DNA from: Hymenobacter translucens
GTDB taxonomy: Bacteria > Bacteroidota > Bacteroidia > Cytophagales > Hymenobacteraceae
Assembly (NCBI RefSeq): GCF_020685205.1
Contig: NZ_JAJERB010000006.1
Location: forward strand, 124,001-188,000
Reading direction: 5' to 3'
DNA length: 64,000 nucleotides
A program made the position numbers and the translations under genes. This document shows, piece by piece, positions 34,073 to 43,991 of this stretch. The stretch's first letter is position 1, and each line of letters opens with the position of its first letter. The notes under the pieces were generated by a model. That model worked only from the letters and a program-made list of their open reading frames with translations. It was not told the origin of the DNA and searched no databases.

Positions 34073-36982
34073 ATGAACCTACCTCTACTTAGCTTCGCCC
34101 TGGTGGCACTCCTGAGCGCAAGAACGGTTGTCGCTCAGCCTTCTGATCCTACGCTGCCCCTGCGGTCCACACAGCTCCGGCCGGCCCCACCGGCCCCAGC
34201 GGTACCGCGCAGCACAGCCAGCTGGACAGCGCTAACCAGCATGACCACGGCCCGGGCCCAGCACGGGGCCGTAGCCCACCCCGATGGCAATATCTACGTC
34301 TTCGGCGGCTACAACGGCAGCACGACCTTCAGCTCAACGGAAGCCTACAACATTGCCACAAATACCTGGACGAGCCGAGCGTCGATGCCGGTAGCCATGC
34401 AGGGCCCGGCAACTGCCCTGGGCAATGATGGCAAAATCTACTCGTTTGCGGGGCGCGACCAGAGCACCTACCGCTCGGAGTGTTACCGCTACGACCCGGT
34501 AACCAATGCCTGGTCGACCATTGCCACGATGCCGGCGCCCCGCTGGCAGGCCCGGGCCCTGACAGCCGCCAGCGGGCTGATCTACGTCTTCGGCGGCTGG
34601 AACTTCGACCTGGGGGTTACGCCCGGTGCTGAAGTACAGATTTACAATCCTGTGACCAACACGTGGAGCATGGGCGCTTCCATGCCCGTGCCCATCATGG
34701 GCATGGCGGCTGCCCTGGATGGGACCGGGTTAATGCACCTGTACGGGGGCATTGGCGCCAATCCTTACCCGGCGCTGGTGAGCCACTATGTCTACAACCC
34801 CGTTACCAACAGCTGGGCCACGGGCCCAAGTATGCCGACGCCGGCGCGGGGCTATACCAGCGGCGCTGCCGGTTCCGACGGCAACCTTTACATCACCGGT
34901 GGCGACTCGGACATTGGAATGAACATCGGCACGTTCTACAACAACGTAAATTATTATAATCCCAGCACCAGCACCTGGAGTGCCGAAACCGCGCTACCCC
35001 TGGCTTTGACAGAGATGGCCACCGTGGCGGCGGGCACCAATATTTACGTGACGGGTGGGCTTTCGGGCAGTAGTGCGCCCGTCGCTACCATCTACCGGAT
35101 GTCCACCGTCGCAACTCCTGTTACCACAACCACCTGGACCGGCAACGTGTCCGCTGACTGGTTTACGGCCGGCAACTGGTCGGATGGAGTGCCCACTGCC
35201 ATGCTGGATGCAACTATTCCGGGCGGGCGACCCAACATGCCGGCAGTAGCCAGCGGCACAGCGTCGGCCAAGGTGCTGACGATCAACAGCGGCGCCACGC
35301 TCAATCTGACCGGCGGCACCCTGGACGTGAAAGGCAACCTGAGCAATAGCGGCACGCTAACGGCCAGTGCCGGCTTGCTGAGCCTGACGGGCGCTGCTGC
35401 CCAGACGCTGGGTGGCCCCGGCAGCAGCACGCTGTATAACCTGACCGTGGGCAGCGCCGGCGCCGCGCTGAGCGGGGCGGTGCAAGTGCAGCGCATGCTT
35501 ACGCTCAATGGCAACCTGGCCTCGGGTGGTAACCTGACGCTGGCATCGACCAGCGCGCTAAGCAGCATGGTGGTTGAAAGCGGCGGGCAGTTGCAGGGTA
35601 CGCTGGCGGTGCAGCGTCAGGTTAGCGGGACAATGGCCGGCTACCGTCACTTCAGCGCCCCGGTAGTGGGAGCTACCCTAACCCAGCTGGGCAGCGGCGG
35701 CTCACCCATTACCACCAACACCAGCTACAACTCGTCGCCCACGCCCGGGTCGGTAATACCTTTCCCGACGGTGTTCGACTACGACCAGAACCGCCTGAGC
35801 ACGGCTTCACCCACTACCAGCAGCTTCGACTTCGGCTGGTTATCGCCGTCTAGTTCGGCCCAAACAATGACGATGGGTCGGGGCCTGACGGTGCAGCTGA
35901 ACGGGTCGCAGGTCGTGACGATGTCCGGCACGGCTGCCACGGCCCCGGTGACGGTAACCAGTCTGGGTAACTCCGGCACCGCGAAATCAGGCTGGCACCT
36001 GCTCGGCAACCCCTTTCTGGCGGCGCTCAACCTGAGTACCCTGCGCCCGGCTCTGCAGGCCGGGGGGCTGGCCGATGCCTTGTATGTGTTCCGCCCCAGC
36101 GGCGCGTACACCGGCGCCTACGACCAGTACGTGAACGGCATCGGGACCGGCAGCCTGACCGACGGGCAGCTGGCGGTAGGGCAGGGCTTTTTTGTTCGTA
36201 ACCTGACGGCTGCCAGCTCAGCCTCGCTCAGCTTTACCAACGGCATGCGCATGACCACCTACGTCAATCCCGGCTTTCTGCGCCAGGCTTCGACGGACCC
36301 GCGCCCCCGGCTGGACTTGAACCTGAGCAGCGGCAGCGCGGAGGACGTGGTCGTCTTCTACGCCGAGGCCAGTGCCACTACCGGGGCCGATGCCCGCTTC
36401 GACGCCTGGAAAGTGCCTACGGCCACCCCACTCAGCCTGGCGACGGTAGCTGGGGCCGAAGTGCTCAGCATTCAGGGGCTGCCAGAAATTAGCGCTGCCC
36501 AGGTGCTGCCGTTGACCGTAGCAGCCGCCCAGCCGGGCTGCTTCACCTTCGAGGCCCGGCAACTGCTCAACTTCCCCGTCACCGCCTCTGTGGTTCTGGA
36601 AGACCGGGTCACCGGTACCCTGCACAACCTGCGCGCCGGCGCCTACGTCGTTCCGCTCAGCGCGGGCCGCCATGATGGCCGCTTCTTTCTGCGGCTGAGC
36701 GACAGCCGGGTAACAGCCGTTGCCAATGCCCGCCTGAGTGCTGCGCTGCAGCTTTACCCCAACCCGGCAGCCGGCAAAGCGTTCCTGAGCCTGCCCGCTG
36801 AAAGCGCGGCCCGCATTGTGGTGCTGAACGCGCTGGGGCAGCAGGTGTTAACTCAGACTGCGAAAGCCAGCAACGGCCTCATCACCGCCGAGCTGAATAC
36901 TACCGGCCTGTCCGGCGGGGTGTACTCGGTGCTCGTAACGACGCCCGCCGGCACGGCTACCAGCCGTCTGGTGGTGGAATAA
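34073..36982 (+). CDS. Kelch-repeat secreted protein with T9SS sorting domain
   Basis: The product is 969 aa. A signal peptide (to VVAQ) is followed by five to six Kelch blades (about 50-340), each with IYVFGGYN-like and YNPVTNTWS-like strands, forming a beta-propeller. From about 350 on, strand-rich Gly/Ser/Thr sequence (WTAGNWSDGVP-like, SGATLNLTGGTLDVKG) leads to a long region typical of large Bacteroidota surface proteins. The C-terminal sorting domain has LQLYPNPAAGKAFLS and GLSGGVYSVLV. It is extracellular or surface-attached; no catalytic motif is visible. Confidence 0.9.
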   Translation: MNLPLLSFALVALLSARTVVAQPSDPTLPLRSTQLRPAPPAPAVPRSTASWTALTSMTTARAQHGAVAHPDGNIYVFGGYNGSTTFSSTEAYNIATNTWTSRASMPVAMQGPATALGNDGKIYSFAGRDQSTYRSECYRYDPVTNAWSTIATMPAPRWQARALTAASGLIYVFGGWNFDLGVTPGAEVQIYNPVTNTWSMGASMPVPIMGMAAALDGTGLMHLYGGIGANPYPALVSHYVYNPVTNSWATGPSMPTPARGYTSGAAGSDGNLYITGGDSDIGMNIGTFYNNVNYYNPSTSTWSAETALPLALTEMATVAAGTNIYVTGGLSGSSAPVATIYRMSTVATPVTTTTWTGNVSADWFTAGNWSDGVPTAMLDATIPGGRPNMPAVASGTASAKVLTINSGATLNLTGGTLDVKGNLSNSGTLTASAGLLSLTGAAAQTLGGPGSSTLYNLTVGSAGAALSGAVQVQRMLTLNGNLASGGNLTLASTSALSSMVVESGGQLQGTLAVQRQVSGTMAGYRHFSAPVVGATLTQLGSGGSPITTNTSYNSSPTPGSVIPFPTVFDYDQNRLSTASPTTSSFDFGWLSPSSSAQTMTMGRGLTVQLNGSQVVTMSGTAATAPVTVTSLGNSGTAKSGWHLLGNPFLAALNLSTLRPALQAGGLADALYVFRPSGAYTGAYDQYVNGIGTGSLTDGQLAVGQGFFVRNLTAASSASLSFTNGMRMTTYVNPGFLRQASTDPRPRLDLNLSSGSAEDVVVFYAEASATTGADARFDAWKVPTATPLSLATVAGAEVLSIQGLPEISAAQVLPLTVAAAQPGCFTFEARQLLNFPVTASVVLEDRVTGTLHNLRAGAYVVPLSAGRHDGRFFLRLSDSRVTAVANARLSAALQLYPNPAAGKAFLSLPAESAARIVVLNALGQQVLTQTAKASNGLITAELNTTGLSGGVYSVLVTTPAGTATSRLVVE

Positions 36983-37190
36983 GTCAACCGCCATCTTAAC
37001 TAAACAAGTAATGGGTTTTCGATTCACTGTCCGGGCCGGAGTGAGCGTATAGTCTGCCTGCAGCCCATTGCAGCAATAACCAGCAATACGGGCCGGCAGG
37101 CACACGCCAGGCAAGCAGCGCGGCCCCATCGCTCCTGGCATCTTGCAAAACCAGCAGTAGAACGAGGTGTGTTAGGTCAGCACAGACAAT

Positions 37191-37223
37191 AAAAAAGCCC
37201 CACCGCTCAGGTGGGGCTTTTTT
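37191..37223. terminator. Bidirectional intrinsic terminator
   Basis: AAAAAAGCCCCACC / GGTGGGGCTTTTTT with a GCTCA loop lies before the isocitrate dehydrogenase stop and serves both converging genes. Confidence 0.9.
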
Positions 37224-37242
37224 ATAAGCATAAAGCAAGGAG

Positions 37243-38508
37243 TTACATCCGGTTCACAACCTCCTGGCCGAACTCGCTGCACTTAAGCAGGGTCGCGCCT
37301 TCCATCTGGCGCTCGAAGTCGTAGGTGACGCGCTTGGCGGCAATGGCCGACTCAAGGCCTTTGTAGATCAGGTCGGCGGCTTCCTGCCAGCCCAGGTGCT
37401 CGAGCATCATGGCTCCGGAGAGCATAACCGAGCCGGGGTTTACCTTGTCCTGACCGGCATACTTGGGCGCGGTGCCGTGGGTAGCCTCAAAGATGGCGTG
37501 GCCCGTGAGGTAGTTGATGTTGGCACCGGGCGCGATGCCGATACCGCCCACAATGGCGGCCAGGGCGTCGGAGATGTAGTCACCGTTCAGGTTCAGGGTG
37601 GCGACCACCGAGTACTCGGCGGGGCGGAGCAGAATCTGCTGCAGAAAGGCATCGGCAATGCTGTCCTTGATCAGAATCTTACCGCCGTCGAGAGCGGCTT
37701 TCTGCTGGGCGTCGGCCACTTCCTGGCCCTGCTTGGCGACCACGCGGTCGTACTGGCTCCAGGTGTACACCTTGTCGCCAAACTCGCGCTCGGCCAGCTC
37801 GTAGCCCCAGGTCTTGAAGGCCCCCTCGGTGAACTTCATGATGTTGCCCTTATGCACGATGGTCACCGACGGCTTCTTATGCTCGATGGCGTACTTGATG
37901 GCGGCGCGCACGAGGCGCTCGGTGCCTTCCTTGCTCACGGGCTTGATACCGAACGAAGACGACTCGGGAAAGCGGATTTTCTTCACGCCCATCTCGTCCT
38001 GCAGGAATTCCAGCATTTTCTGCGCCTGGGGCGTACCGTTCATGTACTCGATGCCGGCGTAGATGTCCTCAGTGTTTTCGCGGAAGATGACCATGTCGGT
38101 CAGCTCGGGCTGCTTTACGGGGGAAGGTACGCCCTCGAACCAGCGCACGGGACGCAGGCAGGCGTAGAGGTCCAGCTCCTGGCGCAGGGCCACGTTCAGG
38201 GAGCGGATACCACCGCCCACGGGCGTCGTCAGGGGGCCTTTGATGCCTACCAGGTATTCGCGGAACGCGTCCAGGGTTTCGTTGGGCAGCCAGTTGCCGG
38301 TTTGCTTAAACGACTTCTCCCCGGCCATTACCTCTTTCCACATCAGCTTGCGCTGACCACCATATGCTTTCTCAACGGCAGAATCGAAAACCAGCTTCGA
38401 GGCGGCCCAGATATCCGGACCCGTTCCGTCGCCTTCGATGAATGGAATGGTCGGCTTGTCGGGAACGTGGAGCTGGCCGTTTTTGATGGAAATCTTCTGG
38501 TCTGCCAT
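37243..38508 (-). CDS. icd: NADP-dependent isocitrate dehydrogenase
   Basis: The product is 421 aa, the E. coli-type enzyme of the citric acid cycle that makes 2-oxoglutarate, CO2 and NADPH. Family motifs: [12 protein letters not shown] near the start, [26 protein letters not shown] in pieces (with the Ser that is phosphorylated by AceK in E. coli), [25 protein letters not shown] in pieces (metal Asp residues), and [19 protein letters not shown] for NADP. Length is normal. It is transcribed alone, with a 160-bp spacer to the M16 gene upstream. Confidence 0.96.
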   Translation of the reverse strand: MADQKISIKNGQLHVPDKPTIPFIEGDGTGPDIWAASKLVFDSAVEKAYGGQRKLMWKEVMAGEKSFKQTGNWLPNETLDAFREYLVGIKGPLTTPVGGGIRSLNVALRQELDLYACLRPVRWFEGVPSPVKQPELTDMVIFRENTEDIYAGIEYMNGTPQAQKMLEFLQDEMGVKKIRFPESSSFGIKPVSKEGTERLVRAAIKYAIEHKKPSVTIVHKGNIMKFTEGAFKTWGYELAEREFGDKVYTWSQYDRVVAKQGQEVADAQQKAALDGGKILIKDSIADAFLQQILLRPAEYSVVATLNLNGDYISDALAAIVGGIGIAPGANINYLTGHAIFEATHGTAPKYAGQDKVNPGSVMLSGAMMLEHLGWQEAADLIYKGLESAIAAKRVTYDFERQMEGATLLKCSEFGQEVVNRM

Positions 38509-38669
38509 TGGAAATAAAGAACTTAGGAACTTTGAGTGTGGAGGGCTTCAGTCGGGTGACGTCAGCCTGGGTACTATGATTTTGGAGAGGAAAACGTGGG
38601 CAAAAGCCCGGGCACGCGGATAGCGGTGCAAAGAAACTAAGTCCGGCCGCCTAATTCCTAACCCGCTGC

Positions 38670-41636
38670 TTAATACCCAAAAATTTCTTTGAGCGTGAGC
38701 TGCTGCACCTGCCCGTACTTGGCCAGCTCCTTGAAGTTGAGCCGGTCCTTGGAGCCAATCACCAGAATCGTCTGGCTCTGACCCTTCACTTTGGCCTGCT
38801 GAAACTTCTTCAGGTCGTCGAAGCTCATGGCGAAGGTTTTCTCGTACACGTCGCGGCGTACGTCGTAGTCGAGGCCCAGGCGCTTGGCCCGCTCGTAGTT
38901 GAACAGGATATCCGACTTGGTGATACGCTCGGTGGCGATGCTGTTGCGGATCGAGTTCTTGGCGATCTGCAGGTTGGCCTCGGCCATGGGCATGTCGGTG
39001 AGCAGGGCTTCCATGCCGGCCATGGCCTCGGGCAGCTTGTCGCTCTGGGTACCGATGTAGGAGAGGTTGTAGTTGGAACGGCCCAGCTTGCTGGCGTTGG
39101 TGTAGCTCGATGAGGCCGAGTACGCCAGCGCCTTGCTTTCGCGCAGCTCCTGAAACACGATGCTGCCCATGCTGCCGCCGAAGTACTCGTTGTAGAGGCT
39201 CACGGTGGGCACCAGGTTCTTGTCGTACACGTCGCCCTTGGTCAGGAACAGAATTTCCGCCTGCACCATGTTGTAGTCGACCCAGTACACCTTGCGGTCC
39301 TTCATGGGCAGCTCGGCAAAGTCGTTGTTGGCCGGGACAGGGATGCGCTTGGCCGGCACCTTGTGCTCGATGCTCAGCACCGTCGTCAGCGCCTCGGGCG
39401 TGCGGGGGCCGTAGTACAGCACCCGGTGGTCGTAGGACGTCAGCTTTTTGGTGAGGGCGGTCAGGTCCTGGGGCTTCAGCGCCTTCAGCTCTTTTTCACT
39501 GAGCTGGCTCGTGAAGGGGTTTTTGGGGCCGTACTTGGCGTAGTTCACCATGGCCTGGCTGAGGATAACCTGCTTGCTGAGCTTGGCATCCTTGCGCGAC
39601 TTGAGCACCCCGGCCACCATGTCGCTCAGCGCCTGGGCGTCGGGCTTGGGGTTGGCCAGCAGGCTTTCAAACAGGTTGGTGGCCTTCTCAAAGTTGGTGT
39701 CGAGGCCGCTCAGGCTGACGTACACGCGGTCGGCGCCGCTCTGCACGCTGAACGAGCAGCCCAGTTTGTAGAATTCCTGCTGCAGCTGGGCGGCGCTGTA
39801 CTTGTCGGTGCCCAGGTACTGCAGGTAATTGGCCGCCAAACCCAGCTTGGGGTCGTTCTGAGTGCCCAGGTCGAGTACGTAGTAGAGGCTGAACAGACCG
39901 TTCTCCTCGTTGCGGGTGTAGAACACGGGCACGCCCGAGGTCAGCTTCAGCTCCTTGATATCCTTTTTATAGTCCAGGAACACCGGCTGCAGCTCGGGGG
40001 CGGGCTTAGCGGCCACTTCCTTATAGAAGGTGGAGGCCACTTCGCGGTTCACCGGTACCGGCGTAATAGCCGGCTTGATGACTTTGGGAGTGCTGGTGTC
40101 CTTGCCGGTGCGCTTGAATACGATGGCGTAGTTGTTCCCGTAATACTTATTGGCGGCCCGTACCACGTCGTCCTTGGTGATTTTGGCGAAGTCGTCGTAC
40201 TGCTTCAGGGCCGCGGCCCAGCTCTGCCCGGAAATAAAGGCCTGCACAAACTCGTCGGCCCGGGCCTCGTTGCTTTCCTGGCTTTTGGTTCGGCTGAGCT
40301 GTTCGTTGGTGATAATGGCCGGAATCAGCCAGTCCGGAAAGTCGCCCTTCTTGAGCTTGGTCAGCTCGGCCAGCAGCAGGTCGCGCACTTCCTCCAGGCT
40401 CTGGCCCTGGCGGGGCTTGGCCGTCATGATGTGCTCGGAGTAGTCGTTGAAGGTCTGGGTGAAGGTGCTGGCTTCGAGCACCAGCTGCTTCTGGTTCAGG
40501 TCGAGATCAATCAGGCCCGCCTGGCCATTGGACAGGATGCGGTCCAGCATGCGCAGTACGATGGCGTCCTGGGTGGCTACGCCGGGGAAGCGGAAGCCAA
40601 TCATGACGTTCTCAGCGCTGGGCCCCACCACTTCCTTTACGATCGGGGCGGTAATGGGAGCTTCCTGAGCAACCGTAAACGCCGGCACCGGCTTGCGCTG
40701 CAGCTTGCCGAAGTACTGGTCGATGATGCGGATGGTCTGGTCGTAGTCCAGGTCGCCGCTCAAACACAAAGCCATGTTGTTCGGCACGTAATACTGGCCG
40801 AAGTACTTCTTGATTTCAGTGATGGACGGGTTCTGCAGGTGCGGAATCGTGCCGATGGTGGTCTGCGTGCCGTACTGGTGCTTCTGGAACAAACTGGCGT
40901 TCAGGGCCTCAAACTCCTTGCGGAAGTCGTTATCGAGGCTGCGGTTCTTTTCCTCGTACACGGCTTCCAGCTCGGTGTGGAACAGGCGGGGCACCATTTC
41001 CCCGAACCGCTCGGCCTGCACGGCCGCCCACTTCTCAATCTGGTTCGACGGAATTTCGTCGGTGTACACCGTCTGTTCCACCGAGGTGTAGGCGTTGGTG
41101 CCCTTAGCCCCGATCGAGCCCATCAGCTTGTCGTACTCGTTGGCCAGGGCATACTTGGCTGCCACGCTCGAAATTGAGTCGATCTGGTGGTAGATCTTTT
41201 TGCGCTCGGCCGGGTCGGTTTTGGTACGGTATACCTCGTAAAGGGCCTCAATCTTGTCGAGCTCCACCTTTTCGGCGGCGAAATTATGGGTACCCAGGCG
41301 GGAGGTGCCCTTGAACACCATGTGCTCGAGGTAGTGCGCCAGGCCGGTAGCGGTGCTGGGGTCGTTCTTGGAGCCGGCCCGCACGGCCACGTAGGTCTGG
41401 ATGCGGGGCGCGTCGTCGTAGTCCGACAGGTACACGGTCAGCCCGTTGGCGAGCGTGTAGATCCGGGCCTTGAGCGGGTCGCCCGGCACGGTTTCGTATT
41501 TGTACTCTTTCGGGGCGGAAGGCGTAGCCGTAGGGGAGGGGTTGGAAACTGCCGTGGCGGCCGGCTTACTGGACTGGCACTGGGTAAGTCCGAGGGCTGC
41601 CAAGGCGGGCAGAATAAGCAAAAAAGGTTTTCTCAC
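38670..41636 (-). CDS. M16 family zinc metallopeptidase (two-domain, lipoprotein)
   Basis: The product is 988 aa if it starts at GTG 41636; an upstream in-frame ATG at 41678 would give 1002. The GTG start gives a clean lipoprotein signal (RKPFLLILPALAALGLTQC, lipid on Cys20), and an exact -7 box at 41676-41683 would start the RNA past the ATG. The zinc motif HYLEH (His101, Glu104, His105) is in the first half; the distal Glu is in ELEAVYEEKNR. A second, catalytically empty M16 domain makes up the C-terminal half. It is a periplasmic or outer-membrane-attached peptidase degrading oligopeptides. Confidence 0.9.
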   Translation of the reverse strand: MRKPFLLILPALAALGLTQCQSSKPAATAVSNPSPTATPSAPKEYKYETVPGDPLKARIYTLANGLTVYLSDYDDAPRIQTYVAVRAGSKNDPSTATGLAHYLEHMVFKGTSRLGTHNFAAEKVELDKIEALYEVYRTKTDPAERKKIYHQIDSISSVAAKYALANEYDKLMGSIGAKGTNAYTSVEQTVYTDEIPSNQIEKWAAVQAERFGEMVPRLFHTELEAVYEEKNRSLDNDFRKEFEALNASLFQKHQYGTQTTIGTIPHLQNPSITEIKKYFGQYYVPNNMALCLSGDLDYDQTIRIIDQYFGKLQRKPVPAFTVAQEAPITAPIVKEVVGPSAENVMIGFRFPGVATQDAIVLRMLDRILSNGQAGLIDLDLNQKQLVLEASTFTQTFNDYSEHIMTAKPRQGQSLEEVRDLLLAELTKLKKGDFPDWLIPAIITNEQLSRTKSQESNEARADEFVQAFISGQSWAAALKQYDDFAKITKDDVVRAANKYYGNNYAIVFKRTGKDTSTPKVIKPAITPVPVNREVASTFYKEVAAKPAPELQPVFLDYKKDIKELKLTSGVPVFYTRNEENGLFSLYYVLDLGTQNDPKLGLAANYLQYLGTDKYSAAQLQQEFYKLGCSFSVQSGADRVYVSLSGLDTNFEKATNLFESLLANPKPDAQALSDMVAGVLKSRKDAKLSKQVILSQAMVNYAKYGPKNPFTSQLSEKELKALKPQDLTALTKKLTSYDHRVLYYGPRTPEALTTVLSIEHKVPAKRIPVPANNDFAELPMKDRKVYWVDYNMVQAEILFLTKGDVYDKNLVPTVSLYNEYFGGSMGSIVFQELRESKALAYSASSSYTNASKLGRSNYNLSYIGTQSDKLPEAMAGMEALLTDMPMAEANLQIAKNSIRNSIATERITKSDILFNYERAKRLGLDYDVRRDVYEKTFAMSFDDLKKFQQAKVKGQSQTILVIGSKDRLNFKELAKYGQVQQLTLKEIFGY

Positions 41637-41675
41637 GAAGTTTCCGAGGGAAAAGTAGGCTAAATCAGAAGAGTT

Positions 41676-41683
41676 CAAAGATA
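41676..41683 (-). promoter_or_regulatory. Candidate -7 box of the M16 peptidase gene
   Basis: TATCTTTG on the minus strand matches TAnnTTTG exactly. Transcription would begin near 41670, inside the segment between the ATG at 41678 and the GTG at 41636, so it supports the GTG start. No clear -33 TTG is seen. Confidence 0.4.
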
Positions 41684-41876
41684 GGAGGACCGTATTGGAA
41701 TTAAAAACGAACCAATTATTTACGCCTCCCGCCCGCAGTGCTGCCGGGCTGGATTAATTCAATTAGCAGCCACCCCGCGGGCCGGGTGGTTTGGAGCACG
41801 GCCGGCCGGTATAAAAAGCACCAAACTTCGTCGGAGGTTGCGTCGACTATCTCACTTCCCGGTGCCGCATGCCGGT

Positions 41877-43991
41877 TTAGTCGACATCCAGGCCCAAGCG
41901 CTGCTTCATCTCAAGCAGGGCCGGAAACTTCTCAGCCAGGTATTCAAACTTGTCGGACGAGGTGTACAGCTTGCGGGCCGTGGACACCTGCTCGTTCACC
42001 GTGAGCTGCACGTTCAGGCGGGGGTAGCCGGTGCGGCGGCGCAGCTCGGTCAGAAAGTCCTGGCGGAACTCGTTGAACTGGTCGAGCTGGATGGGGTTGT
42101 CAACCGTCAGACGAATGATGTGCTGCTCGTCGGCGGTAAATTCCCGGTTCAGCACCGTGTACTCGCTCATCCGGTCTTGGCGCCGCTCTTCCTTGAGCTC
42201 GTTCCAGACCTGCTCGAGCCGGGCCATGTCCAGGGGTACCAGCACTCCCACCGGCTCGTCCACCGCTTTTTCGACCACCGCCGCAGCTACCGGCTTGCGG
42301 GTAGCCTGCTCGGCCACCTGGGCCTGAATATCCCTTAAGCTCAGGCTGGGCAGCTTCGATGGAATAGCGCCGGGGCGGGCCAGGGGTGGCAGCGGGCGGG
42401 GCGGAGCGGGGGCCGTCTGCACGTCGTGCCCCGGGCCGTGACCCGCCACGCTGGGCATTCCGACTTCCACGTGCGGAAAGGTGTCGAGCATCTGATGTTC
42501 GGCCACGGGCACATCCGCCTCTTCATCCTCGATGCTGGGCGTGGGGTGCAGCTCTTCCACGCCACTTTCTACCGGAACCAGCTCTTCCCCAGCCGGCGGC
42601 GCCGTCACGACGGGAACTGCCGGGGCGGGCGGGGCAGCCGCCGCAGAAGCCGGGGGACTGACAGGAGCCGGGGCGGCCACCGGCGCGGAGGCCGGGGCGC
42701 TTACATTAGTTTTTTTTTTAGCCTCGCCGTTGTCCGACGAAGCACGCTGGCCGGCGGCGGGCGCCAGTTCCCGGGCAAACTGCACCGCGCCGTTCAGGTA
42801 CGCCAGCTTCATCAGCGTCAGCTCGACGTGCAGGCGCTGGTTTTTGGCTTGCTTAAACTCCCGGTCGCAGGCGCTGACCAGGTTCAGGGCCGACAGCAGA
42901 AACGCCAGAGGCGCGGCCTGGGCCTGCTGCACGTAGCGGTTGCGGATGCCGTCCGACACTTCCAGCAGCTGCACCGTCACGGGGTCCTTGCACACGAGCA
43001 GGCCGCGCAGGTGCTCGGCGGCACCCACCACGAAGTTGTGCAGGTCGAAGCCGTTCTGCATCACCTCATCCAGCAAAAGCAGCGCGGCCGACAGGTTTTC
43101 GGTCAGCAGGGCCTCCACCAGGCGGAAGTAGTACTCGTAATCGAGCACGTGCAGGTTCTGCACCACGTCCTTGTAGGTGAGGTTCTGCCCCGAGAACGTG
43201 ACCATCTGGTCGAACATGCTCAGCGCGTCGCGCAGGCCGCCGTCGGCCTTCTGGGCCAGCAGGTGCAGGGCATCATCCTCGGCCTTGATCTGCTCCTGGG
43301 TAGCCACGTAGCGCAGGTGCAGGCGCATGTCCTCAACCCGGATGCGGTTGAAGTCAAAGATCTGGCAGCGGGAGAGGATGGTGGGAATAATCTTGTGCCG
43401 CTCGGTGGTAGCCAGAATAAAGATGGCGTAGCTCGGCGGCTCTTCCAGGGTTTTCAGAAACGCGTTGAAGGCCGCGTTCGAGAGCATGTGCACCTCGTCG
43501 ATGATATACACCTTGAAGCGGCCCTGCTGCGGAGCGTAGCGCACCTGCTCCACCAGGGAGCGGATGTCCTCGACCGAGTTGTTGGAGGCCGCATCCAGCT
43601 CGTGCACGTTAAACGAGGCATTCTCCTGGAAGGCCCGGCAGGAGGGGCAGTTGCCGCAGGCTTCGAGCTCCCCGGCCGGAATGGCGCTGCCCGGGCCCGT
43701 GGAGGCGCGGAATTTCTCGGGGATGATGTCGATGAGTCCGGCGGCGGTCAGCTCGGCAATGCTCTTGCCCTGGCGCACGTGCTGCTCCACGAACTCGCAG
43801 TTGATCGTCTTGGCCAGGATGCGGGCGCAGGTGGTTTTGCCCACGCCCCGGGGGCCGCAGAACAGGAAAGCCTGGGCCAGGTGCTGGCTGACAATAGCGT
43901 TCTGCAGCGTGGTAGTGACGTGCTGCTGCCCCACCACGCTCTTGAACGTGACCGGACGATACTTACGGGCCGAAACGACGAAATTTTCCAT
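41877..43991 (-). CDS. dnaX: DNA polymerase III subunits gamma and tau
   Basis: The product is 704 aa, the AAA+ clamp-loader motor that loads the sliding clamp and, as tau, holds polymerases and helicase together. Walker A is GPRGVGKT (46-53), Walker B DEVHML (165-170), SRC sensor 207-209. Zinc cysteines are Cys65, 112, 115 and 118; 46 residues separate the first two, whereas E. coli has 8, so an insertion of about 38 residues is present. From about residue 395 a Pro/Ala/Val-rich linker begins, then the tau-specific C-terminus. A run of ten A at codons 425-428 can end translation at 428-429 residues (see separate entry). Confidence 0.95.
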   Translation of the reverse strand: MENFVVSARKYRPVTFKSVVGQQHVTTTLQNAIVSQHLAQAFLFCGPRGVGKTTCARILAKTINCEFVEQHVRQGKSIAELTAAGLIDIIPEKFRASTGPGSAIPAGELEACGNCPSCRAFQENASFNVHELDAASNNSVEDIRSLVEQVRYAPQQGRFKVYIIDEVHMLSNAAFNAFLKTLEEPPSYAIFILATTERHKIIPTILSRCQIFDFNRIRVEDMRLHLRYVATQEQIKAEDDALHLLAQKADGGLRDALSMFDQMVTFSGQNLTYKDVVQNLHVLDYEYYFRLVEALLTENLSAALLLLDEVMQNGFDLHNFVVGAAEHLRGLLVCKDPVTVQLLEVSDGIRNRYVQQAQAAPLAFLLSALNLVSACDREFKQAKNQRLHVELTLMKLAYLNGAVQFARELAPAAGQRASSDNGEAKKKTNVSAPASAPVAAPAPVSPPASAAAAPPAPAVPVVTAPPAGEELVPVESGVEELHPTPSIEDEEADVPVAEHQMLDTFPHVEVGMPSVAGHGPGHDVQTAPAPPRPLPPLARPGAIPSKLPSLSLRDIQAQVAEQATRKPVAAAVVEKAVDEPVGVLVPLDMARLEQVWNELKEERRQDRMSEYTVLNREFTADEQHIIRLTVDNPIQLDQFNEFRQDFLTELRRRTGYPRLNVQLTVNEQVSTARKLYTSSDKFEYLAEKFPALLEMKQRLGLDVD
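42701..42719 (-). promoter_or_regulatory. A10 slippage site in dnaX, predicted to yield gamma
   Basis: On the minus strand the frame reads GAG GCT AAA AAA AAA ACT AAT GTA AGC. One extra A gives Lys-Lys-Lys-Asn-stop (TAA at 42708-42706). One A fewer gives Lys-Lys-Lys-Leu-Met-stop (TAA at 42703-42701). So transcriptional or ribosomal slippage in either direction makes a protein of 428 or 429 residues, close to the 431 of E. coli gamma. Thermus dnaX makes gamma by transcript slippage on a similar A-run. Confidence 0.75.
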
